Assembly: GCA_947364595.1 (NCBI GenBank)
Contig: CANATJ010000004.1
Coordinates: forward strand, 1-43,628
Origin: an uncultured Bacillota bacterium
GTDB lineage: Bacteria > Bacillota_I > Bacilli_A > RF39 > UBA660
DNA: 43,628 nt
Reading direction: 5' to 3'
Within the stretch, counting starts at the first letter, position 1; the number at the start of each line of letters is the position of its first letter. A program made the translations under genes and the position numbers. The notes under the pieces were generated by a model. That model saw only the letters and a program-made list of their open reading frames with translations. It was not told where the DNA came from and searched no databases. Below, piece by piece: positions 1 through 6,779 of this stretch.

Positions 1-1
1 A

Positions 2-75
2 TGGAGCGGGTGAGGAGAATCGAACTCCCGTAGTCAGCTTGGAAGGCTGGGGTTCTACCATTGAACTACACCCGC
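2..75 (-). tRNA. tRNA-Gly (anticodon UCC)
   Basis: Read on the minus strand, positions 75 to 2 fold as a full cloverleaf. The acceptor stem GCGGGTG pairs with CACCCGC, there is a D arm, and the 7-base anticodon loop CTTCCAA has TCC at positions 34-36. The T arm carries GTTCGATTC. The 3' CCA is encoded (positions 2-4). The TCC anticodon reads GGA/GGG glycine codons. The base pair closing the anticodon stem looks mismatched (C-A), which is tolerable. A near-perfect promoter lies directly upstream. Confidence 0.97.
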
Positions 76-92
76 ATTAGCAGACAACATAA

Positions 93-121
93 ATTATACT
101 AACATTTTTATCTGTTGTCAA
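93..121 (-). promoter_or_regulatory. Promoter of tRNA-Gly
   Basis: On the minus strand there is a perfect TTGACA (positions 121-116), a 17-base spacer and a perfect TATAAT (98-93). The -10 box is about 17 bases upstream of the tRNA 5' end. This is a consensus sigma-A promoter. Confidence 0.9.
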
Positions 122-149
122 CAAATTTTCATAAAAAAATAAAAACAAA

Positions 150-176
150 ATGTAAAAACCTTGAATATCAAGGTTA
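150..176 (-). terminator. Intrinsic terminator of spoVS
   Basis: On the minus strand AACCTTGA and TCAAGGTT form an 8-bp stem (positions 175-157) with a 3-base loop, followed by a T run. The stem begins inside the spoVS stop codon. Confidence 0.8.
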
Positions 177-434
177 TCTAGCTTCTATAATTAATTTAAT
201 AGCCGTTCTTTCCTCGCCATCAATAACGATATCAGTAAAAGCGGGAATACAAATTAAGTTTTTACCACTAGGTGCAACAAACCCTCTAGCAATTGCTACA
301 GCTTTAATTGCTTGATTTAATGCCCCAGCTCCAATTGCTTGGATTTCTACAGTACCTTTTTCTCTAAAAGCATTTGCAAGTGCACCTGCTACAGAATTAG
401 GATTAGATTTAGCTCTTACTTTAAGTGTTTCCAT
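174..434 (-). CDS. spoVS: Stage V sporulation protein S (SpoVS)
   Basis: This 86-residue protein matches SpoVS over its full length. The strongly conserved core is present: SNPNSVAGALANAFR near the N-terminus, then EIQAIGAGALNQAIKA, ARGFVAPSG, and the C-terminal ICIPAFTDI and DGEERTAIKL. SpoVS is a small Alba-like nucleic-acid-binding family protein; in Bacillus it affects septation and coat assembly during sporulation. It is also retained in many non-sporulating Firmicutes and in Deinococcus/Thermus relatives, so it does not prove sporulation by itself. The start ATG (434) follows AAAGGAGG at good spacing. It is monocistronic, with a hairpin terminator over its stop codon. Confidence 0.96.
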   Translation of the reverse strand: METLKVRAKSNPNSVAGALANAFREKGTVEIQAIGAGALNQAIKAVAIARGFVAPSGKNLICIPAFTDIVIDGEERTAIKLIIEAR

Positions 435-494
435 AATTATTTCCTCCTTTTATAATAAAACATATGAAATTACTAAAATTAAAATTCCCACTTA

Positions 495-523
495 TTTACA
501 AATAACTAAAAATAAACTATAAT
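495..523 (+). promoter_or_regulatory. Promoter of the 580-sufUB unit
   Basis: TTTACA (495-500), a 17-base spacer and TATAAT (518-523) lie about 57 bases before the ATG at 580. This likely drives the unknown gene plus sufU, sufB and the small membrane protein, which follow with gaps of 10-15 bases. Confidence 0.75.
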
Positions 524-579
524 GTAAAAAGAAGTTATTATAAAAAACAAAATAGTTCCATATCAAATAGGAGGTTAAA

Positions 580-1275
580 ATGAATAATAAAAAACCTAAG
601 ATTATAGACGTAAATACATTATCACCGGAAGAAAGAAATATTCATTTCCATCAAATGGCTGAAGATTCAAGAACGCTAGAGTTATTATTACATACATGTT
701 TTAATAACGGAATAACTCCAGTATTAGCAAGCAAAGGTCATGGAAAAAACACATTATCATATATTATTTTAACCTTAGATAAAAAACATTTAAATACGAT
801 TGGTAGATTAATAGATTTAGTGGAAGAAATTCCAAATACTGAATTTAATATTAGAAGTAACAATAGTGAAAATCTTTATGCTGAACTATTTTGTGATTGT
901 AAAGATAGTGAGCAATTATTTACTAGAGTAAAAGAAATAGTTGAAGAAGATATTTTAGAAAGTGCCTCATCTCATAATTTAACTTTAATGAATACAATAT
1001 ATAATATTGCTAAAATAGTTTGTACAATTACAGAAGCTAATATTTTATTTGCAACTAATGAATCATTATATTCACAAGGAAAATGTGGAGTATCATTTTA
1101 CAAAGAGGGTCAATCAGTTAAAATAAGCAAGAAAAAAGCAATAGATATAGAAAAAGTAATAAGAACTTTAAAAGAAACTGCTACACTAAATTTACCAACA
1201 GTATTTTTTTGCAGTTTTGAAGAACTTAGGACATTTTATTTTGAATTAGATGAAGTAGTATATGGGCAAGAGTAA
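580..1275 (+). CDS. Hypothetical protein upstream of sufU
   Basis: This is a 231-residue soluble protein that I do not recognise. It has no signal peptide, membrane segment or obvious catalytic motif. The N-terminal half contains GITPVLASKGHGKNTLSY, which superficially resembles a P-loop but does not fit GxxxxGK[ST]. The C-terminal half carries several cysteines (FCDCKD, FFCSF). The ATG follows AGGAGG with a 5-base gap, and a good promoter lies upstream. It ends 12 bases before sufU and is therefore probably co-transcribed with the Fe-S scaffold genes. In Bacillus-type operons this position would hold sufS. A role in Fe-S assembly is only a guess from position. Confidence 0.8.
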   Translation: MNNKKPKIIDVNTLSPEERNIHFHQMAEDSRTLELLLHTCFNNGITPVLASKGHGKNTLSYIILTLDKKHLNTIGRLIDLVEEIPNTEFNIRSNNSENLYAELFCDCKDSEQLFTRVKEIVEEDILESASSHNLTLMNTIYNIAKIVCTITEANILFATNESLYSQGKCGVSFYKEGQSVKISKKKAIDIEKVIRTLKETATLNLPTVFFCSFEELRTFYFELDEVVYGQE

Positions 1276-1287
1276 GGACGTGACAGT

Positions 1288-1719
1288 ATGGATAGTAATT
1301 TAAAAAGAAGCATAATATTAGAAAACTATCAAAATCCTAAGGGAAAAGGATTAATTGAAGACGAAAGTTATATAAAAGTAAACATGAATAATGAAAGCTG
1401 TATTGATGAAATAAATCTTATGGTAAAAATAGAAAATGATATAGTAAAAGATATAAGATTTGATGGAGAAGCATGCGCAATATGTATAAGTTCTGCTTCA
1501 ATCATGGTTGAAACTTTAATCGGAAAAACAACTAAGGAAGTAGAATATATTTTAGAAAATTTCTTAAAGATGTTAGAAGGAAAAGAATATGATGAAGTAG
1601 CTTTAGAAGAAGCTATAGTATATGATGATGTACATAAAAATCCAAATAGGAAAAAATGTGCCTTACTATCTTGGTGGGGAATAGAAAAGGTATTAAATAA
1701 ATTAAAAGATAATAAATAA
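1288..1719 (+). CDS. sufU: Fe-S cluster assembly protein SufU
   Basis: The 143-residue SufU/IscU-fold protein accepts sulfur from the cysteine desulfurase SufS in the Gram-positive SUF pathway. The zinc/sulfur ligands are visible: Cys38-x-Asp40 (ESCIDE), Cys63 in GEACAICISSAS, and a third Cys in the late RKKCALLSWW motif that defines SufU-type proteins. An additional cysteine (Cys66) lies three residues after Cys63. The start is ATG 1288, with a weak GGACGTGA ribosome site overlapping the end of the upstream gene. sufB follows after 15 bases. sufC, sufD and sufS, which normally precede it in Bacilli, are not in this window. Confidence 0.93.
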   Translation: MDSNLKRSIILENYQNPKGKGLIEDESYIKVNMNNESCIDEINLMVKIENDIVKDIRFDGEACAICISSASIMVETLIGKTTKEVEYILENFLKMLEGKEYDEVALEEAIVYDDVHKNPNRKKCALLSWWGIEKVLNKLKDNK

Positions 1720-1734
1720 TAAAGGTGAAGAAAG

Positions 1735-3048
1735 ATGAAATCAACACTAGGATTAAACGAAGATAAAATATTAGAAATTTCAAAACAAAAACAAGAACCA
1801 AAATGGATGACTGAATATAGATTAAAGGCTTATAAGGCGTTTAAGGATATTCCAAATCCAAACTTTGGACCAGAGTTAAAAATAGATTTTGATAAAATAA
1901 ATTATTTTAAAAAAGTGACAGATAAAGTAGAAAAAAGTTGGGATAATGTAGCTTGTCCAATAAAAGAAACTTTTGATCAAGTAGGATTAATAGATGCTGA
2001 AAAAAAATACTTAGATGGTATTGGAGCACAATATGAAAGTGAAGTAGTATATCATAGCATGATAAAAGAACTTGAGGATAAAGGAGTTATATTTTGTAGT
2101 ACCGATGATGCTTTAAAAAATCATCCAGATATATTTAAAAAATATTTTGGAAAGTTAGTAAAGTATAATGAAAATAAATATACAGCTTTAAATACTGCTG
2201 TTTGGAGTGGAGGAACTTTTATATATGTTCCACCTCATGTTACTATAGATAGACCACTTCAAAGCTATTTTAGATTAGATACAAAAAATATGGGACAATT
2301 TGAAAGAACAATGATTATAGTAGATGAAGATAGTCATGTTCATTATATGGAAGGATGTACAGCAACTTATCATACTACCGATTCTCTTCATGCAGCTGTA
2401 GTTGAAATATATGTTGGTAAAAACTCTAGTTGTAGGTATACAACAATTCAAAATTGGGCTGATAACGTTTATAACTTGGTTACAAAAAGATCAATTATTG
2501 AAGAAAATGGGGTTATGCAATGGATTGATGGAAATATTGGCTCAAAAATAAATATGAAATATCCTTCATGTATATTAAAAGGGAAAGGTTCTAAAGGTGA
2601 TTGTATTTCAATTGCTGTAGCAACTAAAGATCAATTTCAAGATGCTGGAGCTAAAATGATTCATTTAGCTCCTGATACAACTAGTAAAATCATTAGTAAA
2701 TCAATATCAGCAAATGGTGGGACATCTAACTATAGAGGAACAGTTCATATAGCGAAAGATGCAAATAATTCAAAAAGTATCGTAAAATGTGATACAATAA
2801 TATTAGATGAAAAATCAAAAAGTGATACTATTCCCAAAAACATTGTTGAAAATAGCACCTCATATTTAGAACACGAAGCAACAGTTTCTAAATTAGATGA
2901 AGAAAAATTATTTTATTTAATGAGTAGAGGTTTAAACGAAGATAAAGCTAAAGAATTATTAATTATTGGTTTTATTGATGAATTTAGAGAAAATTTACCA
3001 ATGGAATATGCTGTTGAATTAAATGCCTTACTTAAAAATTATTTTTAG
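1735..3048 (+). CDS. sufB: Fe-S cluster assembly scaffold SufB
   Basis: At 437 residues this is slightly shorter than the roughly 465 of Bacillus SufB. It has the SufB/SufD beta-helix signatures: an N-terminal helical part with KKYLDGIGAQYESEVVYH, the core AVWSGGTFIYVPPHV, IIVDEDSHVHYMEGCTA, TIQNWADNVYNLVTKR, and the C-terminal FxSRGLNEDKAKELLIIGF-type ending. The conserved late cysteine (VKCDTIILDE) and a glutamate-rich region are retained, consistent with nascent cluster binding on a SufBCD complex. Its partners SufC (ATPase) and SufD must be encoded elsewhere. The ribosome site AAAGGTGAAG precedes ATG 1735. Confidence 0.95.
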   Translation: MKSTLGLNEDKILEISKQKQEPKWMTEYRLKAYKAFKDIPNPNFGPELKIDFDKINYFKKVTDKVEKSWDNVACPIKETFDQVGLIDAEKKYLDGIGAQYESEVVYHSMIKELEDKGVIFCSTDDALKNHPDIFKKYFGKLVKYNENKYTALNTAVWSGGTFIYVPPHVTIDRPLQSYFRLDTKNMGQFERTMIIVDEDSHVHYMEGCTATYHTTDSLHAAVVEIYVGKNSSCRYTTIQNWADNVYNLVTKRSIIEENGVMQWIDGNIGSKINMKYPSCILKGKGSKGDCISIAVATKDQFQDAGAKMIHLAPDTTSKIISKSISANGGTSNYRGTVHIAKDANNSKSIVKCDTIILDEKSKSDTIPKNIVENSTSYLEHEATVSKLDEEKLFYLMSRGLNEDKAKELLIIGFIDEFRENLPMEYAVELNALLKNYF

Positions 3049-3058
3049 GAGGAAGAAA

Positions 3059-3400
3059 ATGAAGAATAAAAAAGTATTATTTATAATTATTTCAATTGTT
3101 ATCTTAATTGCTATAGCTATAGTAGGATATTTTCTTATAACTAGTAATCAAAATAATAAGAATTTAGAAAAGAAAATGATTACTGCTAGTACAAGTTACT
3201 TTGAAGATTATATGAGTACAAACTCTAGTTCATCAGTTTATGTCGTAACTTTGGATATGCTAAATAAAGCAAATGAAGAAGGCGATGAATATGATTTAAA
3301 AGGATTAGAAAAATGTAGTAAACAAACAACTCTTACAAGAATAACTATCGATTTTAATACAGGAAAAGCTGCAAAAACAGAAGTTGAATTAAATTGTTAA
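3059..3400 (+). CDS. Small single-pass membrane-anchored protein
   Basis: This is a 113-residue protein. A short basic start (MKNKK) is followed by one strongly hydrophobic helix (about residues 5-25), then an extracytoplasmic, Ser/Thr/Asn-rich soluble domain of about 85 residues with two cysteines (one in EKCSKQ, the other at the C-terminus), which could form a disulfide. The ATG at 3059 is chosen over an in-frame ATG at 3023 because AGGAGGAA sits just before it and directly after the sufB stop. It is translationally linked to sufB but has no recognisable connection to Fe-S assembly. The domain has a pseudopilin-like layout, but no prepilin cleavage motif (G-F-x4-E) is seen. Function unknown. 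Confidence 0.78.
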   Translation: MKNKKVLFIIISIVILIAIAIVGYFLITSNQNNKNLEKKMITASTSYFEDYMSTNSSSSVYVVTLDMLNKANEEGDEYDLKGLEKCSKQTTLTRITIDFNTGKAAKTEVELNC

Positions 3401-3418
3401 AACTTCTGTTTTTCTTTT
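3373..3418 (+). terminator. Terminator of the sufUB unit
   Basis: A perfect 13-bp inverted repeat (3373-3385 with 3401-3413) has a 15-base loop and a T-rich tail. The left arm lies inside the last codons of the preceding gene. Confidence 0.85.
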
Positions 3419-3512
3419 TGACTTGAAAATTTAAAATCAAAACCGGAAAATTTATTAGATAAAAATAGTAAAATTCATAAAAAATATCAGAAAAAATACC
3501 CAAAATATTCAT

Positions 3513-3541
3513 TTGCGTGCAAAAAAACAAACGTGTATAGT
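3513..3541 (+). promoter_or_regulatory. Putative promoter of ssb
   Basis: TTGCGT (3513-3518), 17 bases, and TG-TATAGT (3536-3541, extended -10) lie 24 bases before the TTG start. No obvious competence-regulator box was recognised. Confidence 0.5.
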
Positions 3542-3565
3542 AACCCTTCGAAAGGAGGAAAACAA

Positions 3566-3892
3566 TTGTTAAATCAAATTGTTTTAGTTGGTAGATTAGC
3601 CAATGACCCTGAATTATATGAAACAGAAACAGGGAGAAAAGTAACACGTATCGTTCTTGCAGTACCAAGAACATATAAAAATCAAGATGGGGAGTATGAT
3701 ACAGATTTTATAGGTTGTAAATTATGGCAAGCAATTGCTCAAAATACAACTGATTATTGCAAAAAAGGAGATTTGGTTGGAATTAAAGGCCGCTTAGAAA
3801 CTCATAATTATGAAACAGAAAATGGTATGCGTTACTTAACAGAAGTAGTAGCTGAAAAAGTTACATTTCTTTCAAATAAAAATAAAAGTTAA
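3566..3892 (+). CDS. ssb: Single-stranded DNA-binding protein, short (SsbB-like)
   Basis: This 108-residue OB-fold SSB begins LNQIVLVGRLANDPEL and contains the family strand motifs DFIGCKLWQAIAQNT, CKKGDLVGIKGRLET and YLTEVVAEKVTFL. The TTG at 3566 is the likely start: AAAGGAGGAA precedes it at the right distance, and the protein then aligns with the SSB N-terminus. It ends right after the OB fold and lacks the disordered linker and acidic DDDIPF-type tail that recruits replication partners in housekeeping SSBs. That layout matches Bacillus SsbB, the competence-linked SSB, rather than SsbA. It is monocistronic, between a promoter and a hairpin terminator. Confidence 0.92.
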   Translation: MLNQIVLVGRLANDPELYETETGRKVTRIVLAVPRTYKNQDGEYDTDFIGCKLWQAIAQNTTDYCKKGDLVGIKGRLETHNYETENGMRYLTEVVAEKVTFLSNKNKS

Positions 3893-3897
3893 AAATA

Positions 3898-3927
3898 AAA
3901 ATTACTCTAAAACAAAGAGTAATTTTT
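3898..3927 (+). terminator. Terminator of ssb
   Basis: ATTACTCT (3901-3908) pairs with AGAGTAAT (3916-3923), with A-T pairs extending the stem, a 7-base loop and a T run. Confidence 0.85.
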
Positions 3928-4047
3928 AATTATTAAACAAATATTTTCATTTAAAATTTGTTAGAGCATTTACAATTCTATGAAAATATTGTATATTAAA
4001 TTTGTAATAATCAACTGTGATATTTAATTAAAAAGAAGGTGAATTAT

Positions 4048-4581
4048 ATGGAAATGAAAGATATAAAAAGACAAATTGAAAAGGGAAAAATTGTATCACT
4101 TTATGTAGATGAAGATTTAACGACAACATTTACTGTTGGAAAATACCTATATATAAGTGATGAACATATTTTATACAATGAAATAACAACTGATGGACAA
4201 GATAATGGATTAGCTTGTTTACCACTAGAAGAAATATACAGGGTAAGTTTAGATGGAAAATATGAGAAGGCAATAGAAAGTTTATATGAGCAAACGAACG
4301 AATATGATGATTTAACAGTGAATTCTAATTTGGTCTCTAGTTTGCTAAGCTATGCCAAAAATAAAGATTATATAGTAAACATTGAATTATTGGGAAGCAA
4401 TAATACTGATGAAATGGGATTTGTTCAAGATATCACTGATGATATTGTAACAATAAAATCGATAGATGATTATGGAAAAGAAAATGGAATATCATTTTTT
4501 AACATTAATGATATAAGTTATTTAGCTTGTAAAACAAGTGCAACAAACAAAATACATAATTTATATAAAATTAACAATTAG
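4048..4581 (+). CDS. Hypothetical protein with two tandem beta-barrel-like repeats
   Basis: This 177-residue acidic soluble protein looks like a tandem duplication. The first half (about residues 10-80) runs GKIVSLYV ... VGKYLYISDEHILYNEI ... LPLEEIYRVSL. The second half (about 100-175) runs DYIVNIEL ... VQDITDDIVTIKSID ... FNINDISYLAC. Spacing and hydrophobic pattern correspond, and both halves end in an A-x-x-SLY or I-HNLY-like segment. The strand pattern suggests two small Sm- or SH3-like barrels; that is inference. The ATG at 4048 is preferred because AAGAAGGTGA precedes it; an upstream GTG lies inside that ribosome site. It is monocistronic, function unknown. Confidence 0.8.
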   Translation: MEMKDIKRQIEKGKIVSLYVDEDLTTTFTVGKYLYISDEHILYNEITTDGQDNGLACLPLEEIYRVSLDGKYEKAIESLYEQTNEYDDLTVNSNLVSSLLSYAKNKDYIVNIELLGSNNTDEMGFVQDITDDIVTIKSIDDYGKENGISFFNINDISYLACKTSATNKIHNLYKINN

Positions 4582-4600
4582 AATTTTAATATTCATATAA

Positions 4601-4637
4601 AAGAGAGCTTTTTAAAAACAAAAAGTTCTTTTTTATT
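4601..4637 (+). terminator. Probable terminator
   Basis: An AAAGAG...CTTTTT arm pairs with AAAAAG-TTCTTT across a short loop with a 2-base bulge, followed by TTTTTT. It lies 20 bases after the stop of the preceding gene. Confidence 0.65.
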
Positions 4638-4671
4638 TAAATCTGTTGTATAATGAAAGCAAGGTGATAGT

Positions 4672-5355
4672 ATGTTTGATCGATTAGAAATATTAATAGG
4701 AGAAAAAATAAATATTTTAAAGAATAAAACGGTTATGCTTGTTGGACTAGGAGGAGTAGGTGGAAGTGCTTTTGAATCTCTAGTAAGAAGTGGTATTGGA
4801 AAAATAATAGTTGTTGATAATGACATGGTAGATATAACTAATTTAAATAGGCAAGTCTTAGCTTTTCAAAGTACGATAAATAAAAGTAAGGTGGATGTTG
4901 CAAAATCTTTAGCTAAAAATATTAATCCAGATTGCGAAATCATAACAATTAAAGAATTTATCAATGAAGAAAATTTTAATAAATTATTTGATTATAAAAT
5001 AGATTTTCTAATTGATGCTATTGATACTATTAAAACAAAAAAATTATTAATTAAAAAAAGTTTAGAAAAGCAAACACCTTTTATATCTATAATGGGAACA
5101 GGAAATAAAATGCATCCTGAATTATTAGAAATAACGGATATTAGAAAAACTTCATATGATCCAATTGCTAAAATAATTAGAAAAATGATAAATGAAGAAA
5201 AAATAAAAGGGAAAATTCCTGTTATATATTCAAAAGAAAAACCTTTTATAAAAAACAAAGTAGGATCAAATGCTTTTGTACCAAATTCTGCTGGGTTAAT
5301 GGCTACTAGCTATGTTATTAATACCTTATTAAAGGAGGAAGGAAATGGAAAATAA
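4672..5355 (+). CDS. tcdA: tRNA threonylcarbamoyladenosine dehydratase (TcdA/YrvM type)
   Basis: This 227-residue member of the ThiF/E1-like family catalyses ATP-dependent cyclisation of t6A37 to ct6A37 in tRNA. The nucleotide-binding glycine motif GLGGVGG is at about residues 24-30. The acidic end of the second strand is VVDNDMVDITNLNRQ, with the conserved NRQ. There is also DAIDTIKTK, and the family-specific TSYDPIAKIIRK segment that separates TcdA from MoeB/ThiF. The zinc-binding CxxC pairs of MoeB/ThiF are absent, as expected. It is a little shorter than B. subtilis YrvM. ATG 4672 follows AAGGTGATA, and TATAAT sits 20 bases upstream. The 3' end overlaps the next gene by 11 bases. Confidence 0.9.
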   Translation: MFDRLEILIGEKINILKNKTVMLVGLGGVGGSAFESLVRSGIGKIIVVDNDMVDITNLNRQVLAFQSTINKSKVDVAKSLAKNINPDCEIITIKEFINEENFNKLFDYKIDFLIDAIDTIKTKKLLIKKSLEKQTPFISIMGTGNKMHPELLEITDIRKTSYDPIAKIIRKMINEEKIKGKIPVIYSKEKPFIKNKVGSNAFVPNSAGLMATSYVINTLLKEEGNGK

Positions 5356-5875
5356 AATAATTAAACTTTTAAAGGGATTAAATGGTTCTTTGCTTGGTAT
5401 AGGTCTTGATAATGAACTTATGCTAGATGCTATAAATGAAAATGATAATATTGATTTATGTTATTTATTTAGTAATGCAAAAATAAGGGGAAAGAAATTT
5501 AATTCTTATGGAAAAGGGAAAAATAAAACGGTAAATATTAAAAAATTAAGAAAATATTTTAAGAAAAAATCGCTTGATAATGTTGTTTGCAACTATGAAG
5601 TTATTAAAAAATATATTAGAGGTTTTGTTAGTAATAGTGTATATATAAATAGAAATAAATTATATATATATGGCAATTTAAAAGATTTAGAAAGTTTAGA
5701 AGAAAAATATAAAAGATATACAGATGACATAGAAATAAAAAAAGAAAAAGATTGTTTTTTACTAACAGTTAATAATAAAAATACCAAAGTAAATTTTTTT
5801 AAAGATACAAAATATAAGGTAATAGATTTTGTAAATGATACGATTGAATTTATTACAGATTTACTTGTAAATTAA
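5345..5875 (+). CDS. Hypothetical protein coupled to tcdA
   Basis: This is a 176-residue, very lysine- and asparagine-rich cytoplasmic protein. The start ATG lies inside the 3' end of tcdA (11-base overlap) behind AAGGAGGAAGG, so translation is probably coupled. The N-terminus, KIIKLLKGLNGSLLGIGLDNELMLDAI followed by NIDLCYLFSNA, has the rhythm of the first strand-helix of a Rossmann-like fold, and the region around CNYEVIKKY could be a second strand. No complete SAM- or NAD-binding motif is present. It might be a degenerate methyltransferase-like protein; I do not recognise the family. Confidence 0.75.
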   Translation: MENKIIKLLKGLNGSLLGIGLDNELMLDAINENDNIDLCYLFSNAKIRGKKFNSYGKGKNKTVNIKKLRKYFKKKSLDNVVCNYEVIKKYIRGFVSNSVYINRNKLYIYGNLKDLESLEEKYKRYTDDIEIKKEKDCFLLTVNNKNTKVNFFKDTKYKVIDFVNDTIEFITDLLVN

Positions 5876-5879
5876 ACTA

Positions 5880-5908
5880 TTGACAAGTATAAATATACAT
5901 GTTATTAT
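5880..5908 (+). promoter_or_regulatory. Promoter of secE-nusG
   Basis: A perfect TTGACA (5880-5885), a 17-base spacer and TATTAT (5903-5908) precede secE by 64 bases. A small hairpin (AAACAC/GTGTTT, 5914-5931) followed by T residues lies in the leader and might act as a weak attenuator. Confidence 0.85.
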
Positions 5909-5971
5909 GAAATAAACACAACGAGGTGTTTTTTCTTTGGAAAAACATAAATATTAAAGTAGGTGAAGGAA

Positions 5972-6148
5972 ATGAAAAAATTTTTAAAAGGTGTTAAAAA
6001 TGAAATGAAGAAAGTAAGATGGCCTAAAAAGAAAGAAATGGTTAAATATTCATTAGCTGTCTTAATATGTATTGTAGTATTTGCAGTATTTTTTATTGCA
6101 TCAGATTTTATAATAGCTGGTGCTAGAACATTAATAGAGGGGCTATAG
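5972..6148 (+). CDS. secE: Preprotein translocase subunit SecE
   Basis: The 58-residue SecE is the essential single-helix subunit that clamps SecY in the membrane translocon. The cytoplasmic amphipathic motif EMKKVRWPKKKEMVKYS is the family hallmark, followed by one transmembrane helix (about residues 28-50). ATG 5972 follows AGGTGAAGGA; an in-frame GTG at 5963 is part of that ribosome site and is rejected as start. One base separates it from nusG. The rpmG gene that often precedes secE in Bacilli is absent here. Confidence 0.96.
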   Translation: MKKFLKGVKNEMKKVRWPKKKEMVKYSLAVLICIVVFAVFFIASDFIIAGARTLIEGL

Positions 6149-6149
6149 T

Positions 6150-6674
6150 ATGGAAAAAGAATGGTATGTAGTTAACACTTATTCTGGGCATGAGAATAAA
6201 GTAAAAGAAAAATTGGAAATGCGTGCTAGTTCAATGGGAATGGAAGATCATATTTTAAGAGTGGTGGTTCCAGAACAAAAAGAAATAGATGCAAATGGAA
6301 AAGAAAAGATTAAAAAACTTTTCCCTGGATATATTTTAGTAGAAATGATTATGACAGATGAAGCTTGGTTTATTGTTCGTAATACACCTGGTGTAACTGG
6401 ATTTATTGGATCATCAGGTAAGGGGGCAAAACCTTTCCCATTAACTCCAGCAGAAGTAGATAGAATATTAGGATCAATGGGCATGAGCAGATTAGATGCT
6501 GATAGTGATCTTAAAGAAGGCGAAAAGGTTAAAGTTATTAGTGGACCATTTGATGGAATGTATGGAACTATCAAATCAGTTGATATTGAAAAAGCTTTAT
6601 TAGAAGTATCATTAGATTTATTTGGGCAAGAAACAATTGTTGAATTGGAATTTTCACAAATTAGTAAGTCTTAA
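6150..6674 (+). CDS. nusG: Transcription elongation/termination factor NusG
   Basis: The 174-residue protein has the usual two-domain layout. The N-terminal RNAP-binding NGN domain (about 1-110) has EWYVVNTYSGHENKVKE, FPGYILVEM, NTPGVTGFIG and PFPLTPAEV. The C-terminal KOW domain (about 122-174) has GEKVKVISGPFDGMYGTI. It binds the RNAP clamp to modulate pausing and couples to ribosomal S10 or Rho. Its ATG lies one base after secE, and a hairpin terminator overlaps its stop. Unlike the usual Bacilli order, rplK does not follow directly. Confidence 0.97.
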   Translation: MEKEWYVVNTYSGHENKVKEKLEMRASSMGMEDHILRVVVPEQKEIDANGKEKIKKLFPGYILVEMIMTDEAWFIVRNTPGVTGFIGSSGKGAKPFPLTPAEVDRILGSMGMSRLDADSDLKEGEKVKVISGPFDGMYGTIKSVDIEKALLEVSLDLFGQETIVELEFSQISKS

Positions 6675-6698
6675 GCACAACAAAAAGTTGTGCTTTTA
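6673..6698 (+). terminator. Terminator of secE-nusG
   Basis: AAGCACAAC (6673-6681) pairs perfectly with GTTGTGCTT (6687-6695) around AAAAA, followed by TTTA. The left arm starts at the end of the nusG stop codon. Confidence 0.9.
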
Positions 6699-6779
6699 TC
6701 ATGAAATTATTTTATACAATTATTGATATTTTAAATTATACATGTTAAAATTAAATTAAAATAAAAGAAGTGGGTATAT

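Noticed and set aside
115-315. Open frame on the plus strand at the start of the window
   Set aside because: It lies antisense over spoVS and a terminator, with no ribosome site and no protein-like conservation.
745-800. P-loop NTPase call for the 580-1275 protein based on ASKGHGKNTL
   Set aside because: The spacing and residues do not fit GxxxxGK[ST], and no Walker B is visible.
5925-5961. Six-codon mini-frame (TTG GAA AAA CAT AAA TAT) behind GAGGTG in the secE leader, as a leader peptide
   Set aside because: It is very short with no regulatory codon pattern, and the adjacent hairpin is weak.
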